A stretch of 55,147 nt of DNA from Hymenoscyphus infarciens. Taxonomy: Eukaryota > Ascomycota > Leotiomycetes > Helotiales > Helotiaceae. A program made the translations under genes and the position numbers. Below the pieces are notes generated by a model. The model was given only the letters and a program-made list of their open reading frames with translations. It was not told the DNA's origin and searched no databases. The stretch spans positions 1 through 55,147 of the forward strand of contig LLCB01000357.1 of NCBI GenBank assembly GCA_001414345.1, read 5' to 3'. Below, piece by piece: positions 12,495 to 23,760 of this stretch (positions are counted from its first letter, which is position 1; every line of letters begins with the position of its first letter).

Positions 12495-15400
12495 ATGTAT
12501 TGCATCGAATGTGGTCACCTCCTTCCCACCATCCGTGATGATACGGTCTGCGCCAACTGCAAAACCCCCGTCGCGACTTGGTGGGATGAGACGTCACAAA
12601 CCTTTCGTACGAATCGGGAAATCCCATACTCCCCCACGTCAGGCGCCGGTATTTGGGGAGGCGCGGGATCAGACAAGATGGCTTCGAGAGCGAATACGCA
12701 GACGATTGAGGAGAGGACCTTTTGTGCGGCGTTGATTATGTTGGAGGCGCATTTTGAGAAGGTGAGAGGGGTGGGGTATAAGACTATGGGGGAGGTGAAG
12801 AAGATGGTTGCTCAGACGCTGGATAAGAGTTTGAATAAGCCGGATGTTAGGTATGCTATGCCTGGAGATTGGAGGGGATTTGGATCGGAGAGGGGATGTG
12901 TGCTAATGTTGGGCTTTGCAGAGAACATCTTGCTAAGAATGTCGATATTTGGATGCGGCTGGAGAAGATATTCCATATTGCTGTTCCGCATCTCAACCAG
13001 AGATCCCTTCGCGAGTCCTTCACCGAATCGGGCGTCCCGAATGGCCTCGATGTTCCGGAGTCTGCGACTTTGATCCTCAAGAACTATGATATTCTGCGGG
13101 AGGATCTACATTATTTGAACAACCTGCTGGTTATTAGTAGGAATATGCTGGCGATTAAGGAAACAGCGCAGGAAATATGTGCAGCGGTATCTTTCGACAA
13201 GGCGGTGCATCAACTTATAATTTTGTGTGTTAATGTGACGAGTAAAGGGTATGATGGGGAGAATGTTACGAATGATGATCGGGCGAGGCTGCTGGAGATC
13301 ACGGAACTTTGTAGGTTTTATTTGGAAGGAGTACTTCTCCTTACAATCACTAACTATTGCCAGATAAAAAACTCCTGGTTACCTGCCTTCAACATACACA
13401 TAATTGGACTATGGGGAATGATCGGTTTAAGATGATGTTCTGGTACACGATGTTATTCGACAACGACCTCCGGAACGACACCATCCAGGAGCTTCCACCA
13501 GACGATTTAGATGTTGGGAAAGTACATGACGAAGTGCAGAACTGGTTGAGGCGACACGCCAGTATTGATAGTTTGGCTGCGGACCTACTCGATAAATATG
13601 ATGCCGATGTACCTACGGGTCATACAGCAGGTCCACTGCCCGAATCCCAACCCTCGACCGACCGAGATGTCATGGAGGAGTCAACTACACCCATTTGGAA
13701 GTCGGAAATAACAGATAAGTACGAGCAGGATCGGTTATACGCAAGGGTTTCCCACGAAATTGATGTCTGGTGGAAGCGAGTTCGAGATGCAAATTATGAT
13801 GGTTGGGTTGTGCCTATGGAGACCGTAGAAGGTGCTATGGAGCGAACTGAATCTTGCAAGGAGAGCGCCATGCACAGGTATATTCTTCGTGGTCAAGAGA
13901 ATGATCATCAATATGATCATGATGAACAGTATGAACAAGGGCACGATGATGGTCAAGATGTTGTTGATGATCGTTCAATTCAAGAAGAAAACGGAGAAGA
14001 AGACGAGGGCGAAGAGGAGGAGGAAGATGACGACGACGATTCATATGTCGAGGGGCCATTGCGAGGATTGTTGACGGAAATACCAAATATCCTGGATACG
14101 AAGCAAATCGAAGCGCTGCACATGACGGTCAAAGCATGTATTGTCGATTCGATGGGTTCCGGACTTACACCTGCTGGCGAAAATCTACAAAAGACGAGAT
14201 GTAAAATGTTCTTGGCTCTCGACTGTGGCAAGAATTTGTTACGCGAAATGCTAGTTTTCATTGCGGTCTGGGAACAGACGGATCAACAATTTATTTTCCA
14301 AATTACCGCCCAAATCATCGAATCCTTCCATCACAATGCACTGTTACCCTATGCATGGAATTCCCTCCGGATTCTCAAGGACATTGTTTCGCCAGCTCAA
14401 ACAGTACTCTTACGCCTCATCAACTACATGTTTCGAGCTCGAAAGGATAGTCCTATATATGACGACCTGAAGGACTACAACCGAGACGCGAAACTCATTC
14501 ATTTCTTGTATAACTTCTTCCGGTGCCGTGTGGTACCTGATTGCATAGCTTTAATATGGGCACAATCTCAAGTACGGTCAGGCAAGACTCATCCAAGTGA
14601 TTTCCCTGTCGATTTATGGGATATGGAAAGAGCCAAAGATGGCCTTTCTCAATATCTCGATTTCATTTCAGTGATAGCTGAGATACACGAAATGAGACAT
14701 CTCTTGATTGAATGGGAGTGTGTCTATGAGCTCGTCTCCTTGCTTAAAGCACTCGAAGCTGGCGTTGCACGTAAGCCGATAGATGAACGAAACGTCCCTG
14801 GACCAAGTCGACGACCCGGTGGAATGAATTCCCCAGGATCAACACCAAACGTTGAACGTCCATACGATGATCAAAGCCACTCCTCCCAGCCACCAGCCAA
14901 CCTCCCACCAATGCACGACACCCCTCACAAATTCCCATGGTCCGGTGTAAAGATCCAAATCCTCATCATCCTCACCTCGCTCATCGCACCAACAAACGCC
15001 CGCCGCAACGGACCTGGAAACCCCATCGTCCAACGCCAACTCCTCGATCGAGGCGGCATCATGCCCCTCCTCAACTGCTGCGTCTACGACGGACACAATG
15101 AGTACCTCAAAGAACGAGCCACACTCGCCATCAAATTCGTCATGGAGGGATCCGAGGAAGCGCAGAAATTTGTGAGAGATTTGGTGCCTGTTAAACAGGC
15201 TCAAGCTCAGGCGCAAGCGCGAGCTCAACAGCAGATTGATGGGAGACCGAAGAGTGCTAGTGTTTCGAATGTTGCCGGGACGGGGAATAAATGGCAGGAC
15301 GGGAAGGGAACGATGACAGCGAAGGGGGCACAGGAGAGTGCGGAGGCGATGGCGGAGAAGTTGGCGAGGCAGGTTGCTAGTGTTAAGTTGGAGATTGAGG

Positions 15401-15513
15401 GGAAGGCGGGGAAGGAGAAGGAGGCAGCTGCTAAGGAGAAGGGAAAGGAGAAAGAGAAAGAGAATGTTAATTTTGGGGGTAATGGGAAGGGTAAGGGGAA
15501 GGGGAAGAAATAG
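12495..15513 (+). CDS. Ataxin-10 homologue (CTR86-like) with N-terminal zinc ribbon
   Basis: Three exons fit: 12495-12850, 12922-13310 and 13364-15513 (964 aa), with introns of 71 and 53 bp; the second has CTAAC before its CAG. The C-terminal region around residues 770-860 (LLDRGGIMPLLNCCVYDGHN) matches the ataxin-10 C-terminal domain. The middle is helical, as expected for an armadillo-like fold, with an acidic insert near 457-475. The tail after 900 is Lys/Glu/Gly rich. In yeast the homologue is CTR86 (essential, role unclear). The start at 12495 adds 61 residues holding two CxxC pairs (CIEC, CANC), a zinc-ribbon look. An alternative start is Met62 (12678, MASRANTQTIEER), which resembles the usual family N-terminus. 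The ribbon frame is open and joined without a splice signal. Confidence 0.87.
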
Positions 15514-16645
15514 GGCTTGCATAACATTTCGAGCATTCTGGGTGGGAGTCTGGGCGCACAATGAGGTATTTTTGCGTTGCTCCTGGCTTGTTGGTGAAGT
15601 TGATAAATGGGTGGGTGTAGATAGTTTCAAGGTCGGAAGATGATACCCATGAGCTAGTTAGTCTAGCTGCAAGAAGAAAGGCGAAAACTTAGGAAAATAA
15701 TAGAAAACCGAATTTATTGAGGCGGTCGTTCCGTTCACCCTTGATTTCCTCGAGATATAAAGAGCCAGAGCATTGGGGCTTTGAGTCTTCCTCGACAGGC
15801 AATTGTTTCCAGCTTCACCGAGATCAAGGTCGAGAAGGTCAAAGAAAAGGTTGACTTTGACAGGTAACTGGATGACTTTCCTTCCTCAATCTTACTTTGA
15901 ATCATCACGAGATGGTAAGGCATTCAACCTAGCTCTAATTTGTCTCAACTGTCTAATTTGCGGTCGTTCCTTCCTTGGCTTGGTCAGTAGGGCGAGACGT
16001 GGGAGTGGTGAGGTCTCGGTGGTTCCTTCCCTTACTGACTTCATCGACTGGACCACCCCGAGTATCTCTAGGTACCTAGACGAGACGCTTGAGATCGTTC
16101 CTTCTCTCGTGCCTCGCTCGACGGACGATAATTCCGGCTCAGTGCTTGTCGTCAGCTTGTCCTCCTTGTGAAGTCGATCCAGAGAGATAATGAAGATGCT
16201 AGAAAACAGAATTACCAACTACCTACTACAGATCTCGAAATGAAAGGAAATAGTTGAAAAAAGTCTGTCAGAGGTGTCGGTGATTTCGAATGTCCATCGA
16301 CATAGTCTTCAAACGAGCTCATCCGAACCTACATATGGATACTGAACTGAGAGGAGGCCCAATAATCTGGGGAGCAAAAGAGAATCCTGCAATTCATTGA
16401 GCCTTTCGAAAGTCTTACTTTTGATACCTAGCTTTGTTGCAAAAGACCGGCCACCACGGGAATGTTGACTTTAAGTCACCACGATGATTTGTTTCCACTC
16501 TCGAGCTCGTTGGAGAGGGTTCTTGCCTTCGTGCCGTCCTGACGCGAGCCAGAAGGCACGACCTTCTTGACTTGGGTTGCTCGAGGAAGACTAGATTGAA
16601 TCAAGAAGGGATGTTATTCATGGCTAACTTTGGCGACATGCTATC
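15514..16645. other. Intergenic, no gene seen
   Basis: Short frames only. Several variants of GGTCGTTCCTTCC occur between 15720 and 16110 (at 15723, 15963, 16018 and 16096), which may be chance or a decayed repeat. Confidence 0.4.
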
Positions 16646-17047
16646 CTACCACCTCACCTCTCTTATCCCCATCACGCCCCCCATCAAGGCCCATCCTGCC
16701 TCTTGAGCAACACACTTCTGAACAATAGCCCCATTGTTGAAAGGTCCCGCACCAGAGGCATCATTTGGATCCTCACATTGTCCTTTTGCACTGCACACTT
16801 CTTTTTTTTGGCGATCCCGCGAACGGGATGCATGTTGTGCCTGCTGCTCGCACTAGGGGTCCTGGTGGGCTACGGGGTCGACGGTTTAGGTATAGGAGCA
16901 GATGTCGATTGGTCCTGTTGGGTGTTAGTATGAGTGATTGAGAGGGAAGGTAAGGGAAATGAAATGGGTGTATTTACCTACTGCGATGTTTGTTGCTATG
17001 AGGAGGACGAAGAAGATGCAGGTGGAGAGTGAGAATTGCCTTTTGAT
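16646..17047 (-). pseudogene. Decayed gene for a possible small secreted protein
   Basis: On the minus strand, 17047-16978 encodes a typical secretion signal (KRQFSLSTCIFFVLLIATNI). It is followed by a textbook intron (16915-16977, 63 bp, donor GTAAAT, branch ACTAAC, acceptor AACAG). The position expected for the start ATG reads ATC (17047-17045), with a stop upstream. After the intron the splice-consistent frame stops within ten codons. Further on, one frame gives a Cys-containing stretch up to an A8 run at 16802-16809, and another gives CEDPNDASGAGPFNNGAIVQ and onward to a stop at 16646. One extra A in the run would join the two. I infer a decayed small, cysteine-containing secreted protein; the family is not recognised. 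The strong intron is the best evidence that this was once a gene. Confidence 0.4.
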
Positions 17048-18380
17048 GGTATGAGATTTTTATTTGGTAAGATGGCAAGCTTAGAATTGAATTTAATTGG
17101 ATTATTGACTAGAGCTGTACCAGACAGATTGAATTATGAATTGAATGGATTGATGAGGAAGGTTCATTTAGTTGAGAGGGGGAAACGAGGTTATATACTC
17201 AGAACCCACGATGTATGCATTAAATTGTATCCAGCATTGGTTTTGTTTCACCGAACTTCAGTAGAAACATTCAATAACAAATAATTGCTATCCAAACGTC
17301 CACCGGAGTTGTGGAAGTCTTGTTCCTGTGCTTGGTACTCATGGCATCACACAGTACTCCATTGGAGCAACAAACAAACAAGCTTTCGCAAGGAGAAGAG
17401 TCAAGGAATTGAGGTGGATATTCCTGCTTCTTCACCTCGCTTAAACCAAATTTTCAAAAAAATTGTTTACGAGACGGCAGGTTTCAAGTTCCCATTTGAG
17501 ACTTTGGCAGCGTGTAAACTGTCTTGGCGTGGTTCTAATCACTGTTCCATCGTTTGATTTTGAAAGGCTTGGGGCAATACGAGGAAGCTTGATTTATTGG
17601 CTTTGTTCTGGAATGGGTATATGGATGATGATTCTGTGGGTAGTTGGGGGGGGGGGGCACTCCTGGAGGCGCAAGTTGATGTTATGGGTTGTTGGGGACG
17701 TTTCGATTGCCGATGTATTGTTTTCCCCGTTGTCGTATGTTTGGACCATTCAATGAGAAGCTGAGTTCAACGGAGGAAGACGAGAAATAAATTTCAGAAG
17801 ATGGGTCACAAAATTGAAAGTCGTGTTGACGAAGACAACACTCACACTTTCTACTTAGATATTTCAGTATCTAGGCGAAATTAATAGACACTGAAAAATA
17901 ACCAGTCTTTACAAGAAATCTCTAGACAATATCTCTGGTAGCCTTAAACTCTTATTACTAATTAACCATTCAAACTTCGCTGATACAATTGTCTTTTGCA
18001 TTACTAGTCACTTGAATACACTCTTGGGCTGGTTAGCGGCGGTTTACTATCCACATATCGTAAAATAGAATATCTATCAATATAATGCAGTGATCGTAAA
18101 TATTACTTAAAACATATTTTATCGCCTTCTCAATCTACCGACGCCCTCTCACTCTATGAATTTCCCATGTACATCCATCACATTGTTGATGCCCACAATT
18201 ATACTCTGCAGAAATCCGTGTATTTACTTATTCCATGATCGGCACGACATTCATCCTATATGGCAGAGATAGGTATTCAGTAAGCATGGTCAATAGATAA
18301 TGGAGTTACCTACACAATAGCATACCCATTCTACACGCTCTCCTTTTTTCAGTAACAAATGATCCGAATGATGTCCATTT
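17048..18380. other. Intergenic, no gene seen
   Basis: No convincing frame on either strand. A poly-G run lies at about 17648-17657. The 17800-18250 part is fairly AT-rich. Confidence 0.45.
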
Positions 18381-20007
18381 CTAAAAGTTATAACGTCCAC
18401 GGTGACCTCGAATATCAAGTCCACAACTAACACACAGGGTCCCGGGTCCAACGGGTCCATCGAAAGGAGTTGTCTTGCCACAGGCCGGGCATCTTTTAGT
18501 TTTGGTGATGCGAATCCTTCGAAACATTGCTACTTTTGCTTCAGCAAATTCCTCCCGTTTTCTCTTGGATCCTCGCGGGCTATCTTGGAGATTGCCATTA
18601 TTAGCTGTAGGCGCTTCCTGCCTTTGATCCGGCTTTTCATCAGCATTATAATCTAATTCCTCGGCTAGGTGTCGGAACTTCACCCCACACGAAGGGCTAT
18701 GAGACTGTTAGTTTGCAATTATATTTCCATATTAGTTGGATCTAACAGACCATTCAACTTCCTCGTTGGGGAAAGCCGGAAAACTTCTCAAGCAACGAGG
18801 GCAACGTTTCCTAGAGGCTGTAAAGGGATTCGTAAAGATCATGCTCATCTCAACTCGTTGACCGGGCGCAAACCATAAATCCCAGTCCTGGTCGAGGTCA
18901 ACGTCTCGTTTCGTTGACGTTTCGTTGAGGCGTCTTGGATATCGAACTTTCCTTTCTCAATCATGGGAGCACAGTTTTCGATGTTCTAAAAGTTGATCTT
19001 CAAAACTGCTTTCAGTGCCTGCACCAGGGTCAATGAACTACCTGCGAATCAAGAATTGAGACTTTCTTCTGCAGACCGGACAAATTTAAGGTGGAAGGGT
19101 GCTGCTTTGCCAAGGACATCGATAAGATAAACAGGCTGTTGACGATTGATTTGACTTGGTAAATTGAGCACTGCGTTTTGAATGCTCAGTACAACCTGGA
19201 AGGTTTTCACACTTGTGCTCCTAAAGAAAGATTAGTAGGGTACTTTAACAGAACACTAAAAAAATGAAACTTACAAGACTTCAGCCATCAAATTCAAGAG
19301 CTCCTTCCCTTGCTGAACAGCACTAGAAAGCATAAGCAGTTTTCTCTGATTTTTAACTAAAGAAACTTGTTCAGTACTTAGAGGTCGAGGTCGCAATGGC
19401 TGAAAAACGTTGCATGGATTTAAAATATAAGTCTTGCATTTTTCCAGCCAGTGATTGATCATGTCGACTTTGATGTTTGCTTTGGAGTGTCATATTATTC
19501 CTGTGACAGGTTAGACCAAACCTTGGGGTTACAGACTCATCCATTACGGGTCGTCCAAATAATACGAGAACATCAGACACATTTGTAGAGTGCTGAGAAG
19601 TAACTGAATCGACGCTGTATGCGCGGACAAATTCATTTTGAACTTTGCCAAGTCATCTTTCTTGCATATTGACCATCGGACCCTTATCCAGCTATCTTTC
19701 TTCCGGCAACTCGAACCTCCTCTCGTAAATGTGGTTGATACTTTTGTATTGCTTTCCAGAAGTCGTCGATAGCCTGGTGATATTGTGACGCCGCTTGCCA
19801 CAAGGCCACTGCCTCAGCATGCTGGGTGCCATCAAATTTGATGTTTTTGACCTGAACTAGAGCCGATTCGGGCGAGTAAAGCTGTCAGATAAGCTCTCGA
19901 TATTCGAGGCTGGCATCGGAGGCGTCGTTGAGGGCATTTAGGATGGTTCCAGTAAGGTTAATACCTGCGATGAAATCTCCCGCTGAGAATCCGACTCCCA
20001 CAGACAT
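18381..20007 (-). pseudogene. Broken ubiquitin-like/zinc-finger protein gene
   Basis: The minus strand carries pieces of a fungal protein type with an N-terminal helical region (MSVGVGFSAGDFIAGINLTG), a central ubiquitin-like domain (QQPVYLIDVLGKAAPFHLKF to FAPGQRVEMSMIF) and C-terminal zinc motifs. Lesions seen directly: TGA at 19885-19887 inside an otherwise continuous segment; a 2-bp GA frameshift near 19718-19725; a likely lost donor (GAAAGT for GTAAGT) at 19066; TAG at 18986-18988; and an 11-bp tandem duplication (18907-18917 and 18918-18928) that shifts the frame. Introns with good signals remain, for example after LMAEVL near 19271. The 3' part (about 18848-18381) still reads as two exons with CPRC/CPSC and a GATA-like CPAC...CVSC finger and could be expressed alone. 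Removing each lesion restores family-like sequence, so decay rather than mis-reading is likely. It lies divergent to HBS1. Confidence 0.82.
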
Positions 20008-20541
20008 AATAACTTCAGGGGAGCAGACCGAGTTTGGTAGAAATGATGACGAGAGAGCGAGCAACTTCGATATGTAGGGTTTTACAAGTCCTTTTTCTCG
20101 CCATGAGGCTGGAGGCTGTGAAGCTGGCGGTGTAGGTGGTACTGCAGAACGCTTAGCCTGCAGCCACTTTTCAACCTCATCGGGGCACCGGCGCTCATTG
20201 CAACACCAAGGAGAGACTTGAGGTATATTATAATAACTGAAGACTAAGAAGTTGAATTTGTTTCTAAGAAAAATGATTGATATGTTTGACTTCGGAATAG
20301 GGCCGCAAGCTGCACTCAGTACTGTACTCCGAAATTTGGATCCGAACTTCTGCCGGAGCGACCCCTCCATTCAAGCACATACCACTAGAGTGCTCCATCA
20401 TCATATTCCTCCTCCACCAGCATCATCTGCCTACTTTCTACCTTGAAAGTACCCTTTGTCTTTACTTGATTTCGACACGAATCTCACCATTGTGCGAAAT
20501 TCTCGGAACAAGACGGGCATCAATTTATCCACCACAACACA
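20008..20541. other. Divergent intergenic region
   Basis: This 534-bp region separates the start of the broken minus-strand gene from the HBS1 start codon. An open minus-strand frame runs through it (to 20370) but lacks a recognisable domain and is read here as 5' sequence. Promoter elements were not identified. Confidence 0.45.
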
Positions 20542-23239
20542 ATGTCGCGTCACCAGATAGTCAAGAACCTTGACCTGGAGGACGAGCTGGACGATTACGA
20601 TGGCGGCGAAGACTATGGGAATGATGGAGTAGGAGAAGGTACGCCAGCAGCCTCCGCGAGTCCATACCCAAGAGCTAACTCTCATAGGCGTCAGCGAAGA
20701 AGATCAAGGTCTCAACCATCCTTCATCCTACCCCGCGATACTCAGAACGAGATACTCACACATATGGCAGAACAACTGCGGCAGAGCACAATAACGGTTC
20801 GCGAAGAGTTACCACCGGGGAACCAGATTACAGATAAACAGATTCAAGACTCATTATGGTATTACTACTACGATATCGAGAAGACCGTCAAGTACTTGGC
20901 CAAGAGATATTTGGAGCCACCCAAGGAGAAGAAAGCCCCAGAAGGGGTCAAGAAGAACAAAGGTGGGTTCATTTTACTTTTCCTTTTTGGCGGACTGCAG
21001 AATGGACTTGTGGCAGAAAACTGGCTTGTTTGGAGGTGGGTATGTTCTTTCGTTGGTAAAAAAATGAGACGCGTACAGCCAATTCTGACCAAATTTCAAG
21101 GCAACATCGAAGGAATGCAAGTTTCGAAAGCATGCTCTGGAACCTTTTCTTTCGCAAAATTCTTCGAAGACTCTCCTTGGCTCAAGGTGCCCTCTGAACG
21201 AAGAGCTATGTTCATCGCCCCTCTTTACCCGCGTGGTGGACTGTTAGGAGGGTCCTCGGACGGTGCACCCAAAATGTCGAAATTACAGGCTTTGGCAGCT
21301 GCAAGGAAGAAGAAGAAGGCAGAAGAGCAAAACTCTCAGGGATTGAGCGAAGTCGAAAAGCCGATGGCGAGCCTTCGAATAAAGGAGGAAGTCAGCACGA
21401 CAAAGCCTGCCACCGGAAGTGCTTCAAATATTTCAGCGGGCAAGATATCATCACGAGGATTTCCGCTGCGAAAGCGAAAAGATTCCAACGAACACGAGAA
21501 AGCACCCAAAGGACTGCAGCCAAAGAGCGACCCTCGCCCTAGCCAACCAGAACTTACACAAGTTATACCGGCGCTAGATCAAGCTGAGCCCTCTGCATTT
21601 GCCAATACCATGTTTAGCAGCCCATCTCAAGCCACTCGCCCGCGCCAAGACAACTTGTTTACTCTTACTTTTGCTTCTGATGCGACACCTACAGCAGCTA
21701 ACCCTTTCGCAGGACCTAGCCCAGATGATATAGTCATAGCGGCACAGTCGAAAGGTTCGACAAACTCTGCACGACCTAGAAGTTAAAACTAACCACTTGA
21801 GTAGCAGCTGGCAAAGGTAAAGGTAATCCCAAGACGAACGGGGAAAAGCGAGCAGACCAGATCGCCAATGGTGTTGAGGCAATGAAGCTTGACAATACCC
21901 CAAGAGCTAAAAGCAAGAACCTTAATGTCCTGGCAGAGTTTGAGAAGGCAAAGGCGAAAAATGCCGCGAACTTTGTCGTGATTGGTAGGATTTTCTACTT
22001 TTAAGACTCACAGTGCTAACATTAATAGGCCATGTCGACGCTGGAAAAAGCACATTGATGGGACGGTTACTTTATGATCTCAAAGTGGTGGATCAGCGGA
22101 CGATAGATAGATATCGTAAAGAAGCAGAGAAGATGGGAAAATCTTCATTCGCATTAGCATGGGTTTTGGATCAAGGAACCGAGGAAAGGGCCCGAGGTGT
22201 CACGATTGATATTGCGACCAACAAATTCGAGACGGAGAAAACCTCATTTACGATTCTTGACGCACCTGGACATCGAGATTTTATCCCAAACATGATTGCT
22301 GGAGCAAGTCAGGCTGATTTTGCAGTGCTTGTGATTGACGCCAACACGGGATCGTTCGAATCCGGCCTCAAAGGACAAACGAAAGAACATGCTCTACTCG
22401 TCAGAAGTATGGGTGTGCAACGGCTGATTATTGTCGTCAACAAGCTTGATACCGTCTCCTGGTCTCAGGATCGCTTTACCGAAATCTCCACCCAAGTTTC
22501 GGCATTTTTGACAGCAGCTGGCTTTTTGACGAAGAATATTACATTCATTCCTTGTTCGGGCCTGAAGGGAGATAATATTGCACGACATTCCACGGAAACT
22601 GAAGCATCATGGTATTCTGGCCCCACGCTAGTCGAAGTCTTAGACAATTCGGAACCAGTTACCCGAGCGTTATCAAAACCACTCCGACTGACCATTGGTG
22701 ACATCTTTCGAGGGGGTGTACAGAATCCTCTTTCAATATCTGGAAGAATCGAGTCTGGATCACTACAAATGGGAGATGCTCTACTTGCCCAACCATCATC
22801 AGAAAAGTGCTACATCAAATCGCTAGAAATCGACGATGAGCCAGTGGACTGGGCAGTAGCTGGACAAAACGTTACAGTTCATCTCACCGGTATAGAAGAG
22901 CAATATTTGAAAATCGGCGATGTCCTCTGTACTCCTGTAAATCCAGTAAAAAACGTCAAACAATTCACAGCAAAGGTCTTGGCTTTCGAATTCATCACTC
23001 CTATGCAAATTGACGTTCATCGAGGACGACTCCATACCGCGGGTAGGATCAAGGAGATTGTTGCTGTGTTGGACAAGCATACTGGAGCTGTCTCTGGGAA
23101 GAAAAAGCCGAGGATTGTGAAGCCGGGGATGATTGCTAGGGTTGTTGTTGAGCTTGATTTGTCGGTTCCGTTGGAGGCGCCTGGGAGAGTTGTTTTGAGG
23201 AGTGATGGGCAGACCATTGCTGCTGGGTTGTTGGAGTGA
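20542..23239 (+). CDS. HBS1: Hbs1-type translational GTPase
   Basis: An eRF3/EF-1alpha-like GTPase that works with Dom34/Pelota in rescue of stalled ribosomes, in the cytosol. Six exons fit: 20542-20638, 20688-20708, 20771-20962, 21101-21754, 21805-21984, 22029-23239 (784 aa). The N-terminal Hbs1 domain includes EDQEQLRQSTITVREELPPG and DKQIQDSLWYYYYDIEKTV. A linker motif SFAKFFEDSPWLKVP is followed by PRGGLLGG. The GTPase has G1 GHVDAGKS (about 382), DAPGHRDF (about 458) and NKLD (about 518), then the beta-barrel domains. The 3' boundary of intron 3 (20963-21100) was chosen for its CTGAC branch and CAAG acceptor; a site at 21121 also keeps the frame. Retaining introns 1 plus 2 (111 bp) or intron 3 (138 bp) leaves the frame open, which hides them. 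Confidence 0.93.
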
Positions 23240-23449
23240 TATTAGTAGTAGGGATGAAGGGGCTTGGTAGATACCGTATATAATGAATGAATCATGAGGG
23301 ACGAGGGGAGAAAAATAAATAAATGGTTTCTTGGAGTCTTTCTGTTCTTCTGTGATTTTGTCTGAGGACTTCAAAATCGATATTGTCGGGTTTCGTCCAA
23401 ATCATATCTCAAGCCCCTTTATCTTCGTCTCACATCTTCTTGTTTTAGG
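23240..23449. other. HBS1 3' flank
   Basis: This is probable 3' untranslated sequence with an AATAAATAAATG stretch near 23310-23323 that could serve in polyadenylation. No gene is seen. Confidence 0.45.
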
Positions 23450-23760
23450 CAGCGTGAGAATCAATTAATCACTCATTAATCTGATTAATATGATTAGATT
23501 AGATTAGATTATGATTAATAGGTTCCTTGATTAGATTAGATTAAGAGGTTTTGATTAATCATAATTAATTAGATTTATATAATTAATTACTATATAATTA
23601 GCTTTATATATATATATATATACTAATTACTAATAAAGTAGTTCCTAATCATTTATAAGGCTTATAAAGCTTATGAAGCTCAATACTAGTAATTATATAT
23701 ATATTAGTCACAGATCTTTACTAGTAAATAATTAATAGCTAATTAACGCCACTGGGCATA
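23450..23760. repeat. AT-rich low-complexity block with GATTAGATTA runs
   Basis: Dense repeats of TTAATCA/ATTAGATT and a TA microsatellite near 23605 give an almost pure AT block with sharp borders. It resembles RIP-mutated repeat DNA, like the larger AT blocks of the window. Confidence 0.65.

Noticed and set aside
12495..12680. Separate RNA polymerase I subunit A12 gene suggested by the zinc ribbon
   Set aside because: No second (C-terminal) zinc ribbon or its typical acidic hairpin motif follows, and the frame runs directly into the ataxin-10 protein.
15720..16110. Recurrent GGTCGTTCCTTCC-like words as a repeat
   Set aside because: Only four loose copies with no shared flanks; chance cannot be excluded.
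20008..20370. Upstream extension of the broken ubiquitin-like gene
   Set aside because: The family N-terminus begins at MSVGVGFSAGDFIAG; the extra 121 residues show no similarity and are read as 5' flank.
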